From NCBI RefSeq assembly GCF_900187425.1, contig NZ_FYDJ01000008.1, positions 186,001 to 250,000 on the forward strand: a stretch of 64,000 nucleotides of DNA, read 5' to 3'. Under the pieces are notes generated by a model. That model was not told where the DNA came from and did no database searches. It saw only the letters and a list, made by a program, of their open reading frames with translations. A program made the position numbers and the translations under genes. The number at the start of each line of letters is the position of its first letter. The first letter of the stretch is position 1. Below, in pieces: positions 17,618 to 26,006 of the stretch. Source of the stretch: Pseudomonas sp. Irchel s3h14. GTDB lineage: Bacteria; Pseudomonadota; Gammaproteobacteria; Pseudomonadales; Pseudomonadaceae.

Positions 17618-20454
17618 ATCTACCCGCGGCTTTCCTGCGAGATGCGCAGCAACTGATTCCCCAAGACCGACGTTTCGACGACCCACTGTCGACCTTGGCC
17701 TTCGGCACCGACGCCAGTTTCTACCGGCTGATTCCGAAACTGGTGATTCGTGTCGAGTCCGAAGATGAAGTCGTCGAGCTGCTCAAACTGGCGCAACGCG
17801 ATCAGGTCCCGGTGACCTTCCGCGCCGCTGGCACCAGCCTGTCCGGCCAGGCCATCAGCGATTCGGTACTGATCGTGTTAGGGGATAACTGGAACGGTCG
17901 CGAGATCCGTGGCCAAGGCACGCAAATCCGTCTGCAACCGGGCGTGATCGGCGCGCAGGCCAACGCGTGGCTGGCGCCGTTCGGACGCAAGATCGGCCCG
18001 GACCCGGCTTCAATCAACGCCTGCAAAATCGGCGGCATCGTCGCCAACAATGCCAGTGGCATGTGCTGCGGCACGGCACAAAACACCTATCACACGTTGG
18101 CTGGCATTCGTCTGGTGCTGGCCGACGGCAGCCGTCTCGATACCGAAGATGCGGCGAGTGTTGCGGCGTTTCGTGAGAGCCACGCTACGCTGCTTGAACG
18201 CCTGGCAACGTTGGGCCGCGAAACCCGCGCCAATGCCGAACTGGCGGCGAGAATTCGCCACAAATACCGTCTGAAAAATACCACCGGCCTGTCACTCAAC
18301 GCCCTGGTGGATTTCGACGAGCCTGTGGATATCTTGAGCCACTTGCTGGTGGGCTCCGAAGGCACCCTCGGTTTCATCAGCGCGGTGACTTACGACACGG
18401 TGATCGACCATCCGAACAAGGCCTCGGCGCTGATCGTGTTTCCGGACGTGGAGACCTGCTGCAACGCCGTGACCGTGCTGAAAAGCCAACCGGTATCAGC
18501 CGTCGAACTGCTGGACCGCCGCAGTCTGCGTTCGGTGCAGGACAAACCCGGCATGCCCGCTTTCGTACAACAGTTGTCGAACAATGCCTGCGCTCTGTTG
18601 ATCGAATCCCGCGCCGCATCGTCCACCTTGCTGCAGGAACAACTGGCGCACATCATGGCGTCGTTGACTTCTTTCCCGGTGGAAAAACAAGTCGACTTCA
18701 CCGAAGACCCGGTGGAAAACGCTCGGCTCTGGGCGATCCGCAAAGACACCTTCCCTGCCGTCGGCGCGGTGCGCAAAACCGGCACCACGGTGATCATCGA
18801 AGACGTGACCTTCCCGGTTGAACAACTGGCCATCGGCGTAAACCGCTTGATCGAGCTGTTCGACAAACATCACTACGACGAAGCGATCCTTTTCGGACAC
18901 GCGCTGGAAGGCAATCTGCACTTCGTCTTCACCCAAGGTTTCAACAACCCGGAAGAAGTCGCACGCTATCAGGCGTTCATGGACGACGTGGCGCAGTTGG
19001 TGGCGGTGGAGTTCGGCGGTTCACTGAAAGCCGAACACGGCACCGGGCGCAACATGGCCCCCTTTGTCGAACTGGAATGGGGCAGCGATGCCTACCAGTT
19101 GATGTGGCAGCTTAAACGTCTGCTCGACCCTAATGGCATTCTCAACCCGGACGTGGTGCTCAGCGAGGATCCGCAGATCCACCTCAAGCACCTGAAGCCG
19201 TTGCCGGCCGCCGATGAGATTGTGGATAAGTGCATTGAGTGCGGTTTTTGCGAACCGGTCTGCCCGTCGAAAGGCCTGACCCTGAGCCCGCGCCAGCGCA
19301 TCGTGATTTGGCGTGACATTCAGGCGAAGAAACGCGCTGGCGTGGACACCACCGAACTCGAAGCCGCTTACGAATACCAAGGCATCGACACCTGCGCCGC
19401 TACGGGACTCTGTGCGCAGCGTTGCCCTGTAGGAATCAACACCGGCGAGCTGGTGAAAAAGCTCCGCAGCAGGAAGGCAACTCATACGAAAACCGCCAAT
19501 TGGCTGGAAGGTAATTTCGCCACTGCGCTGCAAGGTGCTCGTTTCACCCTGCACGTGGCCAACGGTGCGCGAATGCTGTTGGGGGCGCCACGACTGGCAA
19601 AGCTTTCGGCAACGTTGACGCGCCTATCCAAAGGTCAGGTCCCGCAGTGGACAAACGCCATGCCGCAACCGGAAAAAGCCATTCGCTTCAGCCCGACCGT
19701 GTCGGACGAACGCCCTCGGGTGGTGTACCTCGCGGCCTGCGTGTCGCGGGCAATGGGCCCGGCGGCGGGTGATAAAGAGCAAATGTCGCTGTACGACAAA
19801 ACCCGTGGGCTGCTGGAAAAGGCCGGTTATCAAGTGGTCTTCCCGGACAACCTGGACAACCTCTGCTGCGGTCAGCCGTTCGCCTCCAAGGGCTACGCAG
19901 AACAGGCCGAACACAAACGCCAGGAACTGATCGGCGCCTTGCTGCACGCCAGTCGCGGCGGGCTCGACCCGATCTATTGCGACACCAGCCCCTGCACCTT
20001 GCGTCTGGCCCAGGACCTGGGCGATGTGCGTCTGGACCTGTACGACCCGGTGCGTTTCATTCGTACGCATCTGATGGATCGTCTGGAGTTCACGCCGCAG
20101 GAAGCGCCAATCGCAGTGCACGTCACCTGCAGCACCCAGCACCTTGGGGAAAGTCAGGCGTTGATCGATCTGGCGCGCAAGTGCAGCAAAAACGTGGTTA
20201 TTCCTGAAGGCATTCATTGCTGCGGGTTTGCCGGCGACAAGGGCTTTACCACGCCTGAGTTGAATGCTCATTCGCTGCGCACGCTCAAGGATGCGGTTCA
20301 GCAGTGCAGCGAGGGGATTTCTACCAGCCGCACGTGTGAGATAGGTCTGACGCAACACGGCGGAATCGATTACCACGGGCTAGTCTATTTGGTGGATCGG
20401 GTAACGCAGGCGAGGGTTATGCAAGAAAAAAAGAACCCTGATGCGCTGCCATAG
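17614..20454 (+). CDS. dld: FAD- and Fe-S-binding D-lactate dehydrogenase
   Basis: This is a large quinone-linked dehydrogenase, most likely NAD-independent D-lactate dehydrogenase. The 946-residue product joins a flavoprotein to a GlpC-like part. An FAD_binding_4 domain (about residues 40-260, with AGTSLSGQAISD and NNASGMCCG) is followed by an FAD-oxidase C domain with AEHGTGRNM near residue 475. Two 4Fe-4S motifs (CIECGFCEPVCPS, CAATGLCAQRCPVG) and two CCG domains (NLCCGQPFASKG, HCCGFAGDKGF) follow. No L-lactate-specific FMN dehydrogenase (lldD) is seen, so L-lactate presumably goes through LldEFG. Glycolate or 2-hydroxyglutarate activity cannot be excluded. Confidence 0.88.
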   Translation: MNLPAAFLRDAQQLIPQDRRFDDPLSTLAFGTDASFYRLIPKLVIRVESEDEVVELLKLAQRDQVPVTFRAAGTSLSGQAISDSVLIVLGDNWNGREIRGQGTQIRLQPGVIGAQANAWLAPFGRKIGPDPASINACKIGGIVANNASGMCCGTAQNTYHTLAGIRLVLADGSRLDTEDAASVAAFRESHATLLERLATLGRETRANAELAARIRHKYRLKNTTGLSLNALVDFDEPVDILSHLLVGSEGTLGFISAVTYDTVIDHPNKASALIVFPDVETCCNAVTVLKSQPVSAVELLDRRSLRSVQDKPGMPAFVQQLSNNACALLIESRAASSTLLQEQLAHIMASLTSFPVEKQVDFTEDPVENARLWAIRKDTFPAVGAVRKTGTTVIIEDVTFPVEQLAIGVNRLIELFDKHHYDEAILFGHALEGNLHFVFTQGFNNPEEVARYQAFMDDVAQLVAVEFGGSLKAEHGTGRNMAPFVELEWGSDAYQLMWQLKRLLDPNGILNPDVVLSEDPQIHLKHLKPLPAADEIVDKCIECGFCEPVCPSKGLTLSPRQRIVIWRDIQAKKRAGVDTTELEAAYEYQGIDTCAATGLCAQRCPVGINTGELVKKLRSRKATHTKTANWLEGNFATALQGARFTLHVANGARMLLGAPRLAKLSATLTRLSKGQVPQWTNAMPQPEKAIRFSPTVSDERPRVVYLAACVSRAMGPAAGDKEQMSLYDKTRGLLEKAGYQVVFPDNLDNLCCGQPFASKGYAEQAEHKRQELIGALLHASRGGLDPIYCDTSPCTLRLAQDLGDVRLDLYDPVRFIRTHLMDRLEFTPQEAPIAVHVTCSTQHLGESQALIDLARKCSKNVVIPEGIHCCGFAGDKGFTTPELNAHSLRTLKDAVQQCSEGISTSRTCEIGLTQHGGIDYHGLVYLVDRVTQARVMQEKKNPDALP

Positions 20455-20465
20455 TCCACAGAACA

Positions 20466-20486
20466 AGCCCGGACGTTACCGGGCTT
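20466..20486 (+). terminator. Terminator of the lactate operon
   Basis: AGCCCGG pairs with CCGGGCT around ACGTTA and is followed by TTACCC, shortly after the dehydrogenase stop. Confidence 0.65.
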
Positions 20487-20552
20487 TACCCAAACTCGGC
20501 AGCCCGTCCTGATGGCCAGCGATGCCTGGACCCTCAGTTCAAGGAGATACTC

Positions 20553-20825
20553 ATGAAACGTTCTGTACTGTTAGGTCTGTTCGTTACTGTCTCGCTGATG
20601 GCGTCCACCTCGTTTGCCGCCGAAGACCTCTGTGCGGTCAACTTGAAAACCATCGAAAATGCCAAGACACAGACGCCTCCGGAGATGACTGATCAGGTGA
20701 TGGACAGCGTCAAGAAAGCCAAAGCCGATCAGGCAAAAGGCACCAAGGAAGGGACTGATGACTGCATCGCCGAGACCGAACAAACTATCAAGGAAATCAA
20801 GAACGCGAACAAAGGCGGGAAGTAA
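20553..20825 (+). CDS. Small exported protein, tandem paralogue 1
   Basis: This is a 90-residue protein of unknown function. It has a clear Sec signal peptide (MKRSVLLGLFVTVSLMASTSFA, read in two parts, cleaved after about residue 22). The mature part is about 68 residues and helical, with two cysteines (DLCAVN and DDCIAE) that could form a disulfide. A strong AAGGAG site lies 9 bases before the ATG. It is a paralogue of the gene at 21153, sharing the leader and start (caAGGAGATA..CATGAAACGT) and the spacing of its cysteines. Confidence 0.75.
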   Translation: MKRSVLLGLFVTVSLMASTSFAAEDLCAVNLKTIENAKTQTPPEMTDQVMDSVKKAKADQAKGTKEGTDDCIAETEQTIKEIKNANKGGK

Positions 20826-20837
20826 TCCAGCACAAGG

Positions 20838-20858
20838 CCAACCTTCGGGTTGGGCTGG
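20838..20858 (+). terminator. Terminator after paralogue 1
   Basis: CCAACC-TTCG-GGTTGG forms a stable tetraloop hairpin 12 bases after the stop. The same CCAACC-TTC-GGGTTGG hairpin follows paralogue 2. Confidence 0.55.
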
Positions 20859-20864
20859 TGGCCC

Positions 20865-20935
20865 CCGGAGCCACCCAATATGAAGCAAACCAAAACCCGC
20901 CAATTGCGGGTTTTGTTGCATCTGGGGTTGCTCAT
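20865..20935 (+). repeat. Duplicate of the ssrA 3' flank and terminator
   Basis: This stretch matches 39151-39221, the sequence that lies immediately after the ssrA 3' end beyond the island, at about 60 of 66 positions. It includes a degenerate copy of the tmRNA end (CCGGAGCCACCCAATA against CCGGCTCCACCAAATA). It also includes the terminator AAAACCCGC-n5-GCGGGTTTT at 20892-20914. Upstream of the real ssrA gene it looks like the remnant of a second copy. Confidence 0.8.
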
Positions 20936-21152
20936 GTGGAAGAGGTCACCAGCGAAAAGAAGCGATTGCGCCCGCTTTTAATGCCATTGCTTCTATCAAA
21001 CAATTTTTTCATAGCCCTTCTGCTAAAACCGAATTCCTGCGTCGCGCCGTAGTCTTTTAAGTAGGCCCCATCAATCGTGGCTTATTTTCCGACCTCGGCC
21101 GAGCCGCCTGCTCATACGGCAGCACCGAGTCCATCAGCTCAAGGAGATATCC

Positions 21153-21431
21153 ATGAAACGTACCGCACTCGCTGGTCTGTTCATTTCTGCTGCAATGTTG
21201 GCCTCTCCCGTATTTGCTGCGGACAACGACCTTTGTACGAGCAAGCTGCAAGAGCTCAAAAACAAAGTGACTTCACTGCCAGCGACCTCCACAAACACCA
21301 CAATGGAGATCAAAAGGCTGCTGGCCAGCGCCGAAGCTTCAAAAGCCTCCGGGGACGACAAAAAATGCGTCACCGAGGCCACCCAGGCATTGGCACTCGC
21401 TAACAACCAGAGCAACCAGGCCAACCCATAA
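21153..21431 (+). CDS. Small exported protein, tandem paralogue 2
   Basis: This is a 92-residue protein of unknown function, paralogous to the gene at 20553. It has a Sec signal peptide (MKRTALAGLFISAAMLASPV, cleaved near AFA-like VFAADN). The mature helical domain of about 69 residues has two cysteines (DLCTSK and KKCVTE) at matching positions. AAGGAG lies before the ATG in an almost identical leader. It lies directly upstream of ssrA and ends in its own hairpin terminator. Confidence 0.75.
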   Translation: MKRTALAGLFISAAMLASPVFAADNDLCTSKLQELKNKVTSLPATSTNTTMEIKRLLASAEASKASGDDKKCVTEATQALALANNQSNQANP

Positions 21432-21439
21432 TCTGCGGT

Positions 21440-21461
21440 GGCCAACCTTCGGGTTGGCCTT
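21440..21461 (+). terminator. Terminator after paralogue 2
   Basis: GGCCAACC pairs with GGTTGGCC around TTCG, followed by TTC, between the small exported gene and ssrA. Confidence 0.7.
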
Positions 21462-21526
21462 CTGAGCCACGTTGGCGTACACTGCGCAGGCTTGTTGCTC
21501 ACTTTGATTCACAGAGCAACAGGCTC

Positions 21527-21920
21527 GGGGCCGTTTAGGATTCGACGCCGGTTGCGAAACTTTAGGTGCATGCCGAGTTGGTAACAGAACTCGTAAATCC
21601 ACTGTTGCAACTTTCTATAGTTGCCAATGACGAAACCTACGGGGAATACGCTCTCGCTGCGTAAGCAGCCTTAGCCCTTCCCTCCTGGTACCTTCGGGTC
21701 CAGCAATCATCAGGGGATGTCTGTAAACCCAAAGTGATTGTCATATAGAACAGAATCGCCGTGCAGTACGTTGTGGACGAAGCGGCTAAAACTTACACAA
21801 CTCGCCCAAAGCACCCTGCCCGTCGGGTCGCTGAGGGTTAACTTAATAGACACGGCTACGCATGTAGTACCGACAGCGGAGTACTGGCGGACGGGGGTTC
21901 AAATCCCCCCGGCTCCACCA
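21527..21920 (+). ncRNA. ssrA: Transfer-messenger RNA (tmRNA)
   Basis: tmRNA rescues stalled ribosomes with SmpB. The 5' end GGGGCCGTTTAGGATTCGAC and the 3' end with T-loop GGTTCAAATCC and GGCTCCACCA form the tRNA-Ala-like domain. The resume codon begins a tag frame at 21623-21664 encoding ANDETYGEYALAA and a stop, a tag of the fluorescent Pseudomonas type. The encoded CCA and the last bases are part of attL of the adjoining island, so the RNA stays intact after integration. A terminator now comes from the island. Confidence 0.97.
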
Positions 21921-21924
21921 AATA
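21907..21924 (+). repeat. attL of the ssrA-integrated island
   Basis: CCCCGGCTCCACCAAATA at the tmRNA 3' end recurs exactly at 39149-39166. A further TTCAAAT precedes both copies, giving 25 of 27 matching bases. Tyrosine integrases of this type commonly use the ssrA 3' end. Confidence 0.93.
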
Positions 21925-21963
21925 GCAGTCTAGACCTGTATCAGACAGTCTACGAAACACCCC

Positions 21964-21991
21964 AAGAAGCCCGCCCTGTGCGGGCTTTCTT
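21964..21991 (+). terminator. Island-supplied terminator for ssrA
   Basis: AAGAAGCCCGC pairs with GCGGGCTTTCTT around CCTGT, 44 bases after the tmRNA end. It replaces the native terminator that the island displaced to 39178-39202. Confidence 0.75.
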
Positions 21992-22087
21992 GTTTCTGGC
22001 TATCCCTCTCTGTCTACCCCTATCCCAGCTTGCGCTGTATCCTCCCGTGTACCACGGATGTAAATTGAAACTGATGGGTACAAGGAT

Positions 22088-23323
22088 ATGAAGCGCAATG
22101 AAATCAAACGTCGTCCGCTAGCAGACACGGTCGTAGCCACTCTGGAACCCGATTCAAAGGAGTACCGGGAGCACGATGGGAACAACGTGTACCTTCGGGT
22201 GCGGACCGATGGCAAAAAGTCATGGCAGCTCCGCTACAAGAAGGCTGACGGTAAGTGGTCATGGATAGGGCTAGGCAGTTACCCGGCTGTCGCTGGATCT
22301 GCTGCACGACAGAAAGCAGCCGAGCTGCGGGCTAATACCGCTGAAGGGAGCAACCCGCTGGCAACAATGCGTGCCAAAAAAGCTGCGGAGTTGGAAAGCG
22401 CCAGTAATACCTTCGAGAAGCTAGCTAGGGAATGGTACGTCTCCAAGCGAAAAGGCTGGACCGCAGGTACCGCCGTTCGAACCATCGGCGCGTTGGAGCT
22501 TCACGTTTTCCCGGTTTTCGGAACCCGCTCCTATCGCGAGATTCTTCCGATGGAGTGGATGGACTTCCTTCGCTCAATGGAACGTAAAGGAATCATTGAG
22601 CAGACCAGTCGGGTACGCGGGATGTGTCGTGAGATCTACGACCTTGCCCGGGTAACCGGACGTGCGACACACAACCCGCTGGAAGGCCTGCATAAGTTTC
22701 TGCAAACAAAGCCCGCAGAAAACTACGCCCATGTATCCCAAGAGGAATTGCCTCCCCTTCTCCGAGCAATTCGCGCTTATCCAAGTGCTATGGATATTCG
22801 AATTGGTCTGCACCTGCTTTCCATGCTGGCTTGTCGTCCGTCCGAAATTCGCGAAGCTCGGTGGTCGGAGTTCGATCTGAAAAAAGCAATTTGGTCGATA
22901 CCGGCGGAGCGAATGAAACGTCGCCGAGAGCATCTGGTGCCACTTCCTCACCAAGCGGTCACTCTGCTGAAAGAACTACACATCTTGACTGGTAGCTATC
23001 AGTTACTTTTTCCAGGCCGCAGCGATACGACTAAAGCACGTTCTAATACCGTCTTCTTGATGGCGCTACGTCGTCTGGGTTACGAAGGCCGACAGACCGG
23101 CCACGGATTCCGACACATCTCCAGCACGATCCTCAACGAGCATGGTTTTGATGAAAACCATATCGAGGCCCAGCTTTCGCATGTGAAGGATGGAATCGCG
23201 GGCGTGTACAACAAAGCTGTCTATCTCAAACAACGTACGACGATGATGCAGTGGTACGCGGATTACCTGGATCAGTTGGCTGCTGGGAATGTCACTCACC
23301 CCCCTCTTGATGAGGTGGTATGA
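22088..23323 (+). CDS. int: Tyrosine recombinase/integrase (P4 type)
   Basis: This is the site-specific recombinase that inserts and excises the island at ssrA. The 411-residue product has an N-terminal DUF4102/arm-binding domain (NVYLRVRTDGKKSWQLRYK, then GLGSYP), a core-binding domain (about residues 105-195) and the catalytic domain. The catalytic residues are Arg in ACRPSEIREARW, the HGFRH box, His in EAQLSHV and the nucleophile Tyr in GVYNKAVYL. The length and order match P4-family integrases. Its stop overlaps the next open frame. Confidence 0.95.
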   Translation: MKRNEIKRRPLADTVVATLEPDSKEYREHDGNNVYLRVRTDGKKSWQLRYKKADGKWSWIGLGSYPAVAGSAARQKAAELRANTAEGSNPLATMRAKKAAELESASNTFEKLAREWYVSKRKGWTAGTAVRTIGALELHVFPVFGTRSYREILPMEWMDFLRSMERKGIIEQTSRVRGMCREIYDLARVTGRATHNPLEGLHKFLQTKPAENYAHVSQEELPPLLRAIRAYPSAMDIRIGLHLLSMLACRPSEIREARWSEFDLKKAIWSIPAERMKRRREHLVPLPHQAVTLLKELHILTGSYQLLFPGRSDTTKARSNTVFLMALRRLGYEGRQTGHGFRHISSTILNEHGFDENHIEAQLSHVKDGIAGVYNKAVYLKQRTTMMQWYADYLDQLAAGNVTHPPLDEVV

Positions 23324-23607
23324 GCGCGTATATCCGTACCCCCTCCAAAAGCCGTGTTACAGGTGTTACGCGTGTAACGACCAATGCGAAATGCCCGAGT
23401 TCATTGGCTTTCACGTCCGTTACACGATTGCGCGGCTGCTGCTCCACCCGGTGTAACGCTGCCCAAACGTGTAACGCCAGAACAAGCCCTCGCCCACTGC
23501 GGGCCGACCTCCGGCGCTCGTCTACAAAGGAGCTTTCGCTGGTTACGCTCCCAAAATATAGGGCGTGGGATCAAGCGTTACACGATGGGGGGGATGCTGA
23601 GAGATGA
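23320..23607 (+). CDS. Short open frame across the GTTAC repeats
   Basis: The 95-codon frame overlaps the int stop and the next gene's start by four bases each (ATGA), which looks like translational coupling. The encoded sequence is low-complexity (VTGVTRVT and many Ser/Arg/Thr). It mainly translates the GTTAC repeat cluster at 23354-23584, so the selected feature may be the DNA rather than a protein. No family was recognised and there is little to support a product. Confidence 0.3.
   Translation: MSAYIRTPSKSRVTGVTRVTTNAKCPSSLAFTSVTRLRGCCSTRCNAAQTCNARTSPRPLRADLRRSSTKELSLVTLPKYRAWDQALHDGGDAER
23354..23584. repeat. GTTAC repeat cluster at the int end
   Basis: Eight copies of GTTAC in either orientation, mostly as TGTTAC or GTTACAC, occur in 230 bases, starting at 23354 (GTGTTACAGGTGTTACGCG). 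A similar set of five lies at 37353-37477, with two more at about 37699-37715, near the other end. Iteron-like binding sites for a replication or excision protein are possible. Confidence 0.6.
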
Positions 23608-24443
23608 CTCACGATCAGATCATTGCTCACTCAGCACTAACGTCTGGCCTGAGGGGGTACCTGTCAGACCAATCGCTTTACGCACTGTGCCGTGAACAGC
23701 TAACTGACGTGTGTTACTTGATCGATCAGTGTTGTCTGCGTATCCAGAATGGCGGCATCGATAACGATCTCAGCAGCATGTGCATCAAGACGACCGTGCA
23801 TGAGGAGACCATTTACCAGTATGCATCCACCGACCACAGAGCGCGCCTTGCGCATTGGGTTCGCCAATACAGCACTTGTTACTCCGCTTCGGATCAAGAG
23901 GCTCACGCGGCCTACATCATGGCCTGCGCTGTGAAGGCGCTCAGCGTCTTGGGGGATTGGATGCGTGAAGCCGATCAGAAGGTCTGGGCTTATGCATCGA
24001 AGCATTCGACCGACTGGCCGTGGGATTTCTACTGCCATTTTGTGGAAACGCAGATTGATCTTGAAGAACGCATTGAGGCGCTCGATCTATATGCACTTTA
24101 TCTGGAACCGATTATTTCGCTGCCCTGCCTGAACAATGATGAGCTAAAACCCATCGCTGATCGGGCTATCAAAAACGCCATTCGCACGAAAGGCGGCATC
24201 ATCAGCGGGATAGAGCGTGCTCAAGACACGAGTGCACGTGACGCGGCAATCACTAAACAGGGCCGTCACTACTCGGCGTGCGGCATGTCACGGAGGGACA
24301 TCACATCGAAGGTGCATTCCTGGCTCAAGCAGGAGGTCGCAAAACCACCCGCGCAGCGCCCTGAGTGGATCGCCCTTGAAACCGAAAAGGCGCTGACGCG
24401 TAAAAGCGTAGAGGCAATTCTCAAACGCAACTTCGTGGTGTAA
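23604..24443 (+). CDS. Island protein of unknown function
   Basis: This 279-residue protein is soluble, mostly helical and rich in His, Cys and Asp. It has no signal peptide, membrane segment or nucleotide-binding motif. The C-terminal 70 residues (GMSRRDITSKVHSWLKQEVA, ending KSVEAILKRNFVV) resemble a small helix-turn-helix or regulator-like tail. Its place between int and the alpA-like gene suggests an early regulatory or replication-accessory role, but I do not recognise the family. Confidence 0.65.
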   Translation: MTHDQIIAHSALTSGLRGYLSDQSLYALCREQLTDVCYLIDQCCLRIQNGGIDNDLSSMCIKTTVHEETIYQYASTDHRARLAHWVRQYSTCYSASDQEAHAAYIMACAVKALSVLGDWMREADQKVWAYASKHSTDWPWDFYCHFVETQIDLEERIEALDLYALYLEPIISLPCLNNDELKPIADRAIKNAIRTKGGIISGIERAQDTSARDAAITKQGRHYSACGMSRRDITSKVHSWLKQEVAKPPAQRPEWIALETEKALTRKSVEAILKRNFVV

Positions 24444-24495
24444 ACCTGAAATTTCAATTGGAAGTGAACTGCTCACCGCCGCTTAATCTCTAGAC

Positions 24496-24532
24496 CATTG
24501 CTCTCGTCAGACCAAACCAATCGAGAGCAATG
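24496..24532 (+). promoter_or_regulatory. Palindrome covering the alpA start codon
   Basis: CATTGCTCTCG (24496-24506) and CGAGAGCAATG (24522-24532) are perfect 11-bp inverted repeats 15 bases apart. The right arm includes the first ATG at 24530 and its weak Shine-Dalgarno. As RNA it would hide the start, and as DNA it could be an operator. Confidence 0.65.
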
Positions 24533-24856
24533 CCAATGACCAAGAACTTCGCCCACCTGTCCGCTCCAACCTTCTCAAATCTTGCCAGTCCCTTCGGCTC
24601 CACTTCGGCCGTACCAGACTTAGACACTCCATTTGACCCCGCCACCACCCTCATCCGCATGCCACGTCTCGAGATCGCAACGGGACTAAAGCGCTCGACG
24701 ATCTACAAGCTTATGCAGTGCCCCGAAAGTGGTTTCCCACTGCCAGTCAAACTGAGCAACAGCACCGCGCGTGGTGCGCCGGTAGCTTGGGTTTTTTCTG
24801 AAGTGCAGAGCTGGGTCAAAAGCCGTATTGAAGCCCGTGACCAGGTGGCCGCATGA
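24530..24856 (+). CDS. AlpA-family excisionase/regulator
   Basis: This is a MerR/excisionase-like helix-turn-helix protein of the AlpA family, which in P4-like elements activates int or acts as a directionality factor. The 108-residue product has a 40-residue Ser/Thr/Pro-rich N-terminus. The AlpA fold follows: LIRMPRLEIATGLKRSTIYK, the P-G-F-P-L-P-V-K-L strand, then VAWVFSEVQSWVKSRIEAR. Two in-frame ATGs, 24530 and 24536, are possible starts. Its stop overlaps the following gene by four bases. Confidence 0.82.
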   Translation: MPMTKNFAHLSAPTFSNLASPFGSTSAVPDLDTPFDPATTLIRMPRLEIATGLKRSTIYKLMQCPESGFPLPVKLSNSTARGAPVAWVFSEVQSWVKSRIEARDQVAA

Positions 24857-25461
24857 AGCGCAATTACTGCCCATTCAAGGGGCCATTTCTCGACTCGTAC
24901 AGCATCGGATTCCGCCTCTATCAACCCGGTGCAATCAACTGGCGTCATCGCACCATCGCGGGCGTGAGCTGGAACGGCGAAGAGCAGGAAGCGTTCTTTT
25001 TTAGCCCGGACGGCCTCGTTCTCCCACTTAAAGCGAATCCTTGGGAATTGCCCGAACTGATCCGTAAAAACGCGGTGCGCAGAGAGTTTTCGAGCATCCA
25101 CGGTACCGGTTATTTCGCAATGAGTGGCAGCCGCCTCGCCTCACTGAAAACGCGTGGTATGACCGACTGGGTCACCTACTGGCTGGTGGATCAATCGGCG
25201 GGGTACGCGAACGATCCGGCGGTATGGCAACGCATCACGGATGAGGATCTGGCCGTGGAGAAAACCGCAACCGAGCGCCTTCACCACGACATGCGCTTGA
25301 CCTCGGATCTGACCGAGTATGTGGATGAATGCCTCGCACAACACCGCAATTTACTGGCTGTCGAACACCGCCGACGTTGCGCCGAAGACAGCAAGATCTT
25401 GGCTTGGCTCAAAGGCGAAACACCACCGCCGCTGTTTGCCTTTGCGCAGGAGGCAGCATGA
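24853..25461 (+). CDS. Island protein of unknown function
   Basis: This 202-residue soluble protein has no recognised family. It starts MKRNYCPFKGPFLDSYSIGF, contains several Trp/Tyr-rich segments, and ends in a helical part with EYVDECLAQHRNLLAVEHRR. It is coupled by ATGA overlaps to the alpA-like gene before and the next gene after. It probably belongs to the island's replication/regulation operon. Confidence 0.65.
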   Translation: MKRNYCPFKGPFLDSYSIGFRLYQPGAINWRHRTIAGVSWNGEEQEAFFFSPDGLVLPLKANPWELPELIRKNAVRREFSSIHGTGYFAMSGSRLASLKTRGMTDWVTYWLVDQSAGYANDPAVWQRITDEDLAVEKTATERLHHDMRLTSDLTEYVDECLAQHRNLLAVEHRRRCAEDSKILAWLKGETPPPLFAFAQEAA

Positions 25462-25763
25462 ATCGCCAGATCGCTGACAATGCTTTGATGCATCCGTTTT
25501 CGGTGTTGCGGCGAATTGGCTTTTCGCCCCGCCTCATGCAGCGCCTTGAGCGCTACCGCAGCCAACAGGACAAGCAAGGGCGCGTTGTCAGCGTACTCAG
25601 CTGGGCCGACGGCACCTGGTGCGCCCTCTCCCTCCACTGCGAAAAAATCGGAGCCGTGATCGCCGACGAAGGCGAGCAAACGCAAGCCTACGAAGACGCC
25701 CGCTCCATGCTCAGCGGTGGCTTCCTGCCCCTCCTTTCCCTGCGCTGGGAAGCCCATGCCTGA
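25458..25763 (+). CDS. Small island protein of unknown function
   Basis: This 101-residue protein begins MNRQIADNALMHPFSVLRRI and has a compact alpha/beta core (VVSVLSWADGTWCALSLHC). ATG at 25458 was chosen because it overlaps the previous stop and follows CAGGAGGC. A longer frame upstream only shadows the previous gene. No family was recognised. Confidence 0.6.
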   Translation: MNRQIADNALMHPFSVLRRIGFSPRLMQRLERYRSQQDKQGRVVSVLSWADGTWCALSLHCEKIGAVIADEGEQTQAYEDARSMLSGGFLPLLSLRWEAHA

Positions 25764-25769
25764 AACGAA

Positions 25770-25798
25770 AACGCCTCCGGGGGCGATCCGGAGGCGTT
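25770..25798 (+). terminator. Hairpin after the alpA operon
   Basis: AACGCCTCCGG pairs perfectly with CCGGAGGCGTT around a 7-base loop, six bases after the stop. There is no T-run, so it may act by attenuation or as a Rho-associated end. Confidence 0.55.
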
Positions 25799-26006
25799 GA
25801 GGTATATCTACATGCACAAACAATTTATGCCGCATATGAAAAAACCGCAAGTCATCAACACAGTTGCACTTTCAAAAATCGGACGTTACTCTCTGGTCGT
25901 CGCTGCAAATTCAGCGACCGGGTTTAGCGGCCCGAGCACATACAGGCGCACAAGCGCTTCCGACTCGATTGCATGCGCTTTTTTTGTGCCTGCGACTCTC
26001 GTTTAT

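Noticed and set aside
21901..21920. A separate tRNA gene at the island border
   Set aside because: The T-loop and CCA end belong to tmRNA. The tag frame and 5' acceptor strand are present upstream, and no other tRNA was seen in the window.
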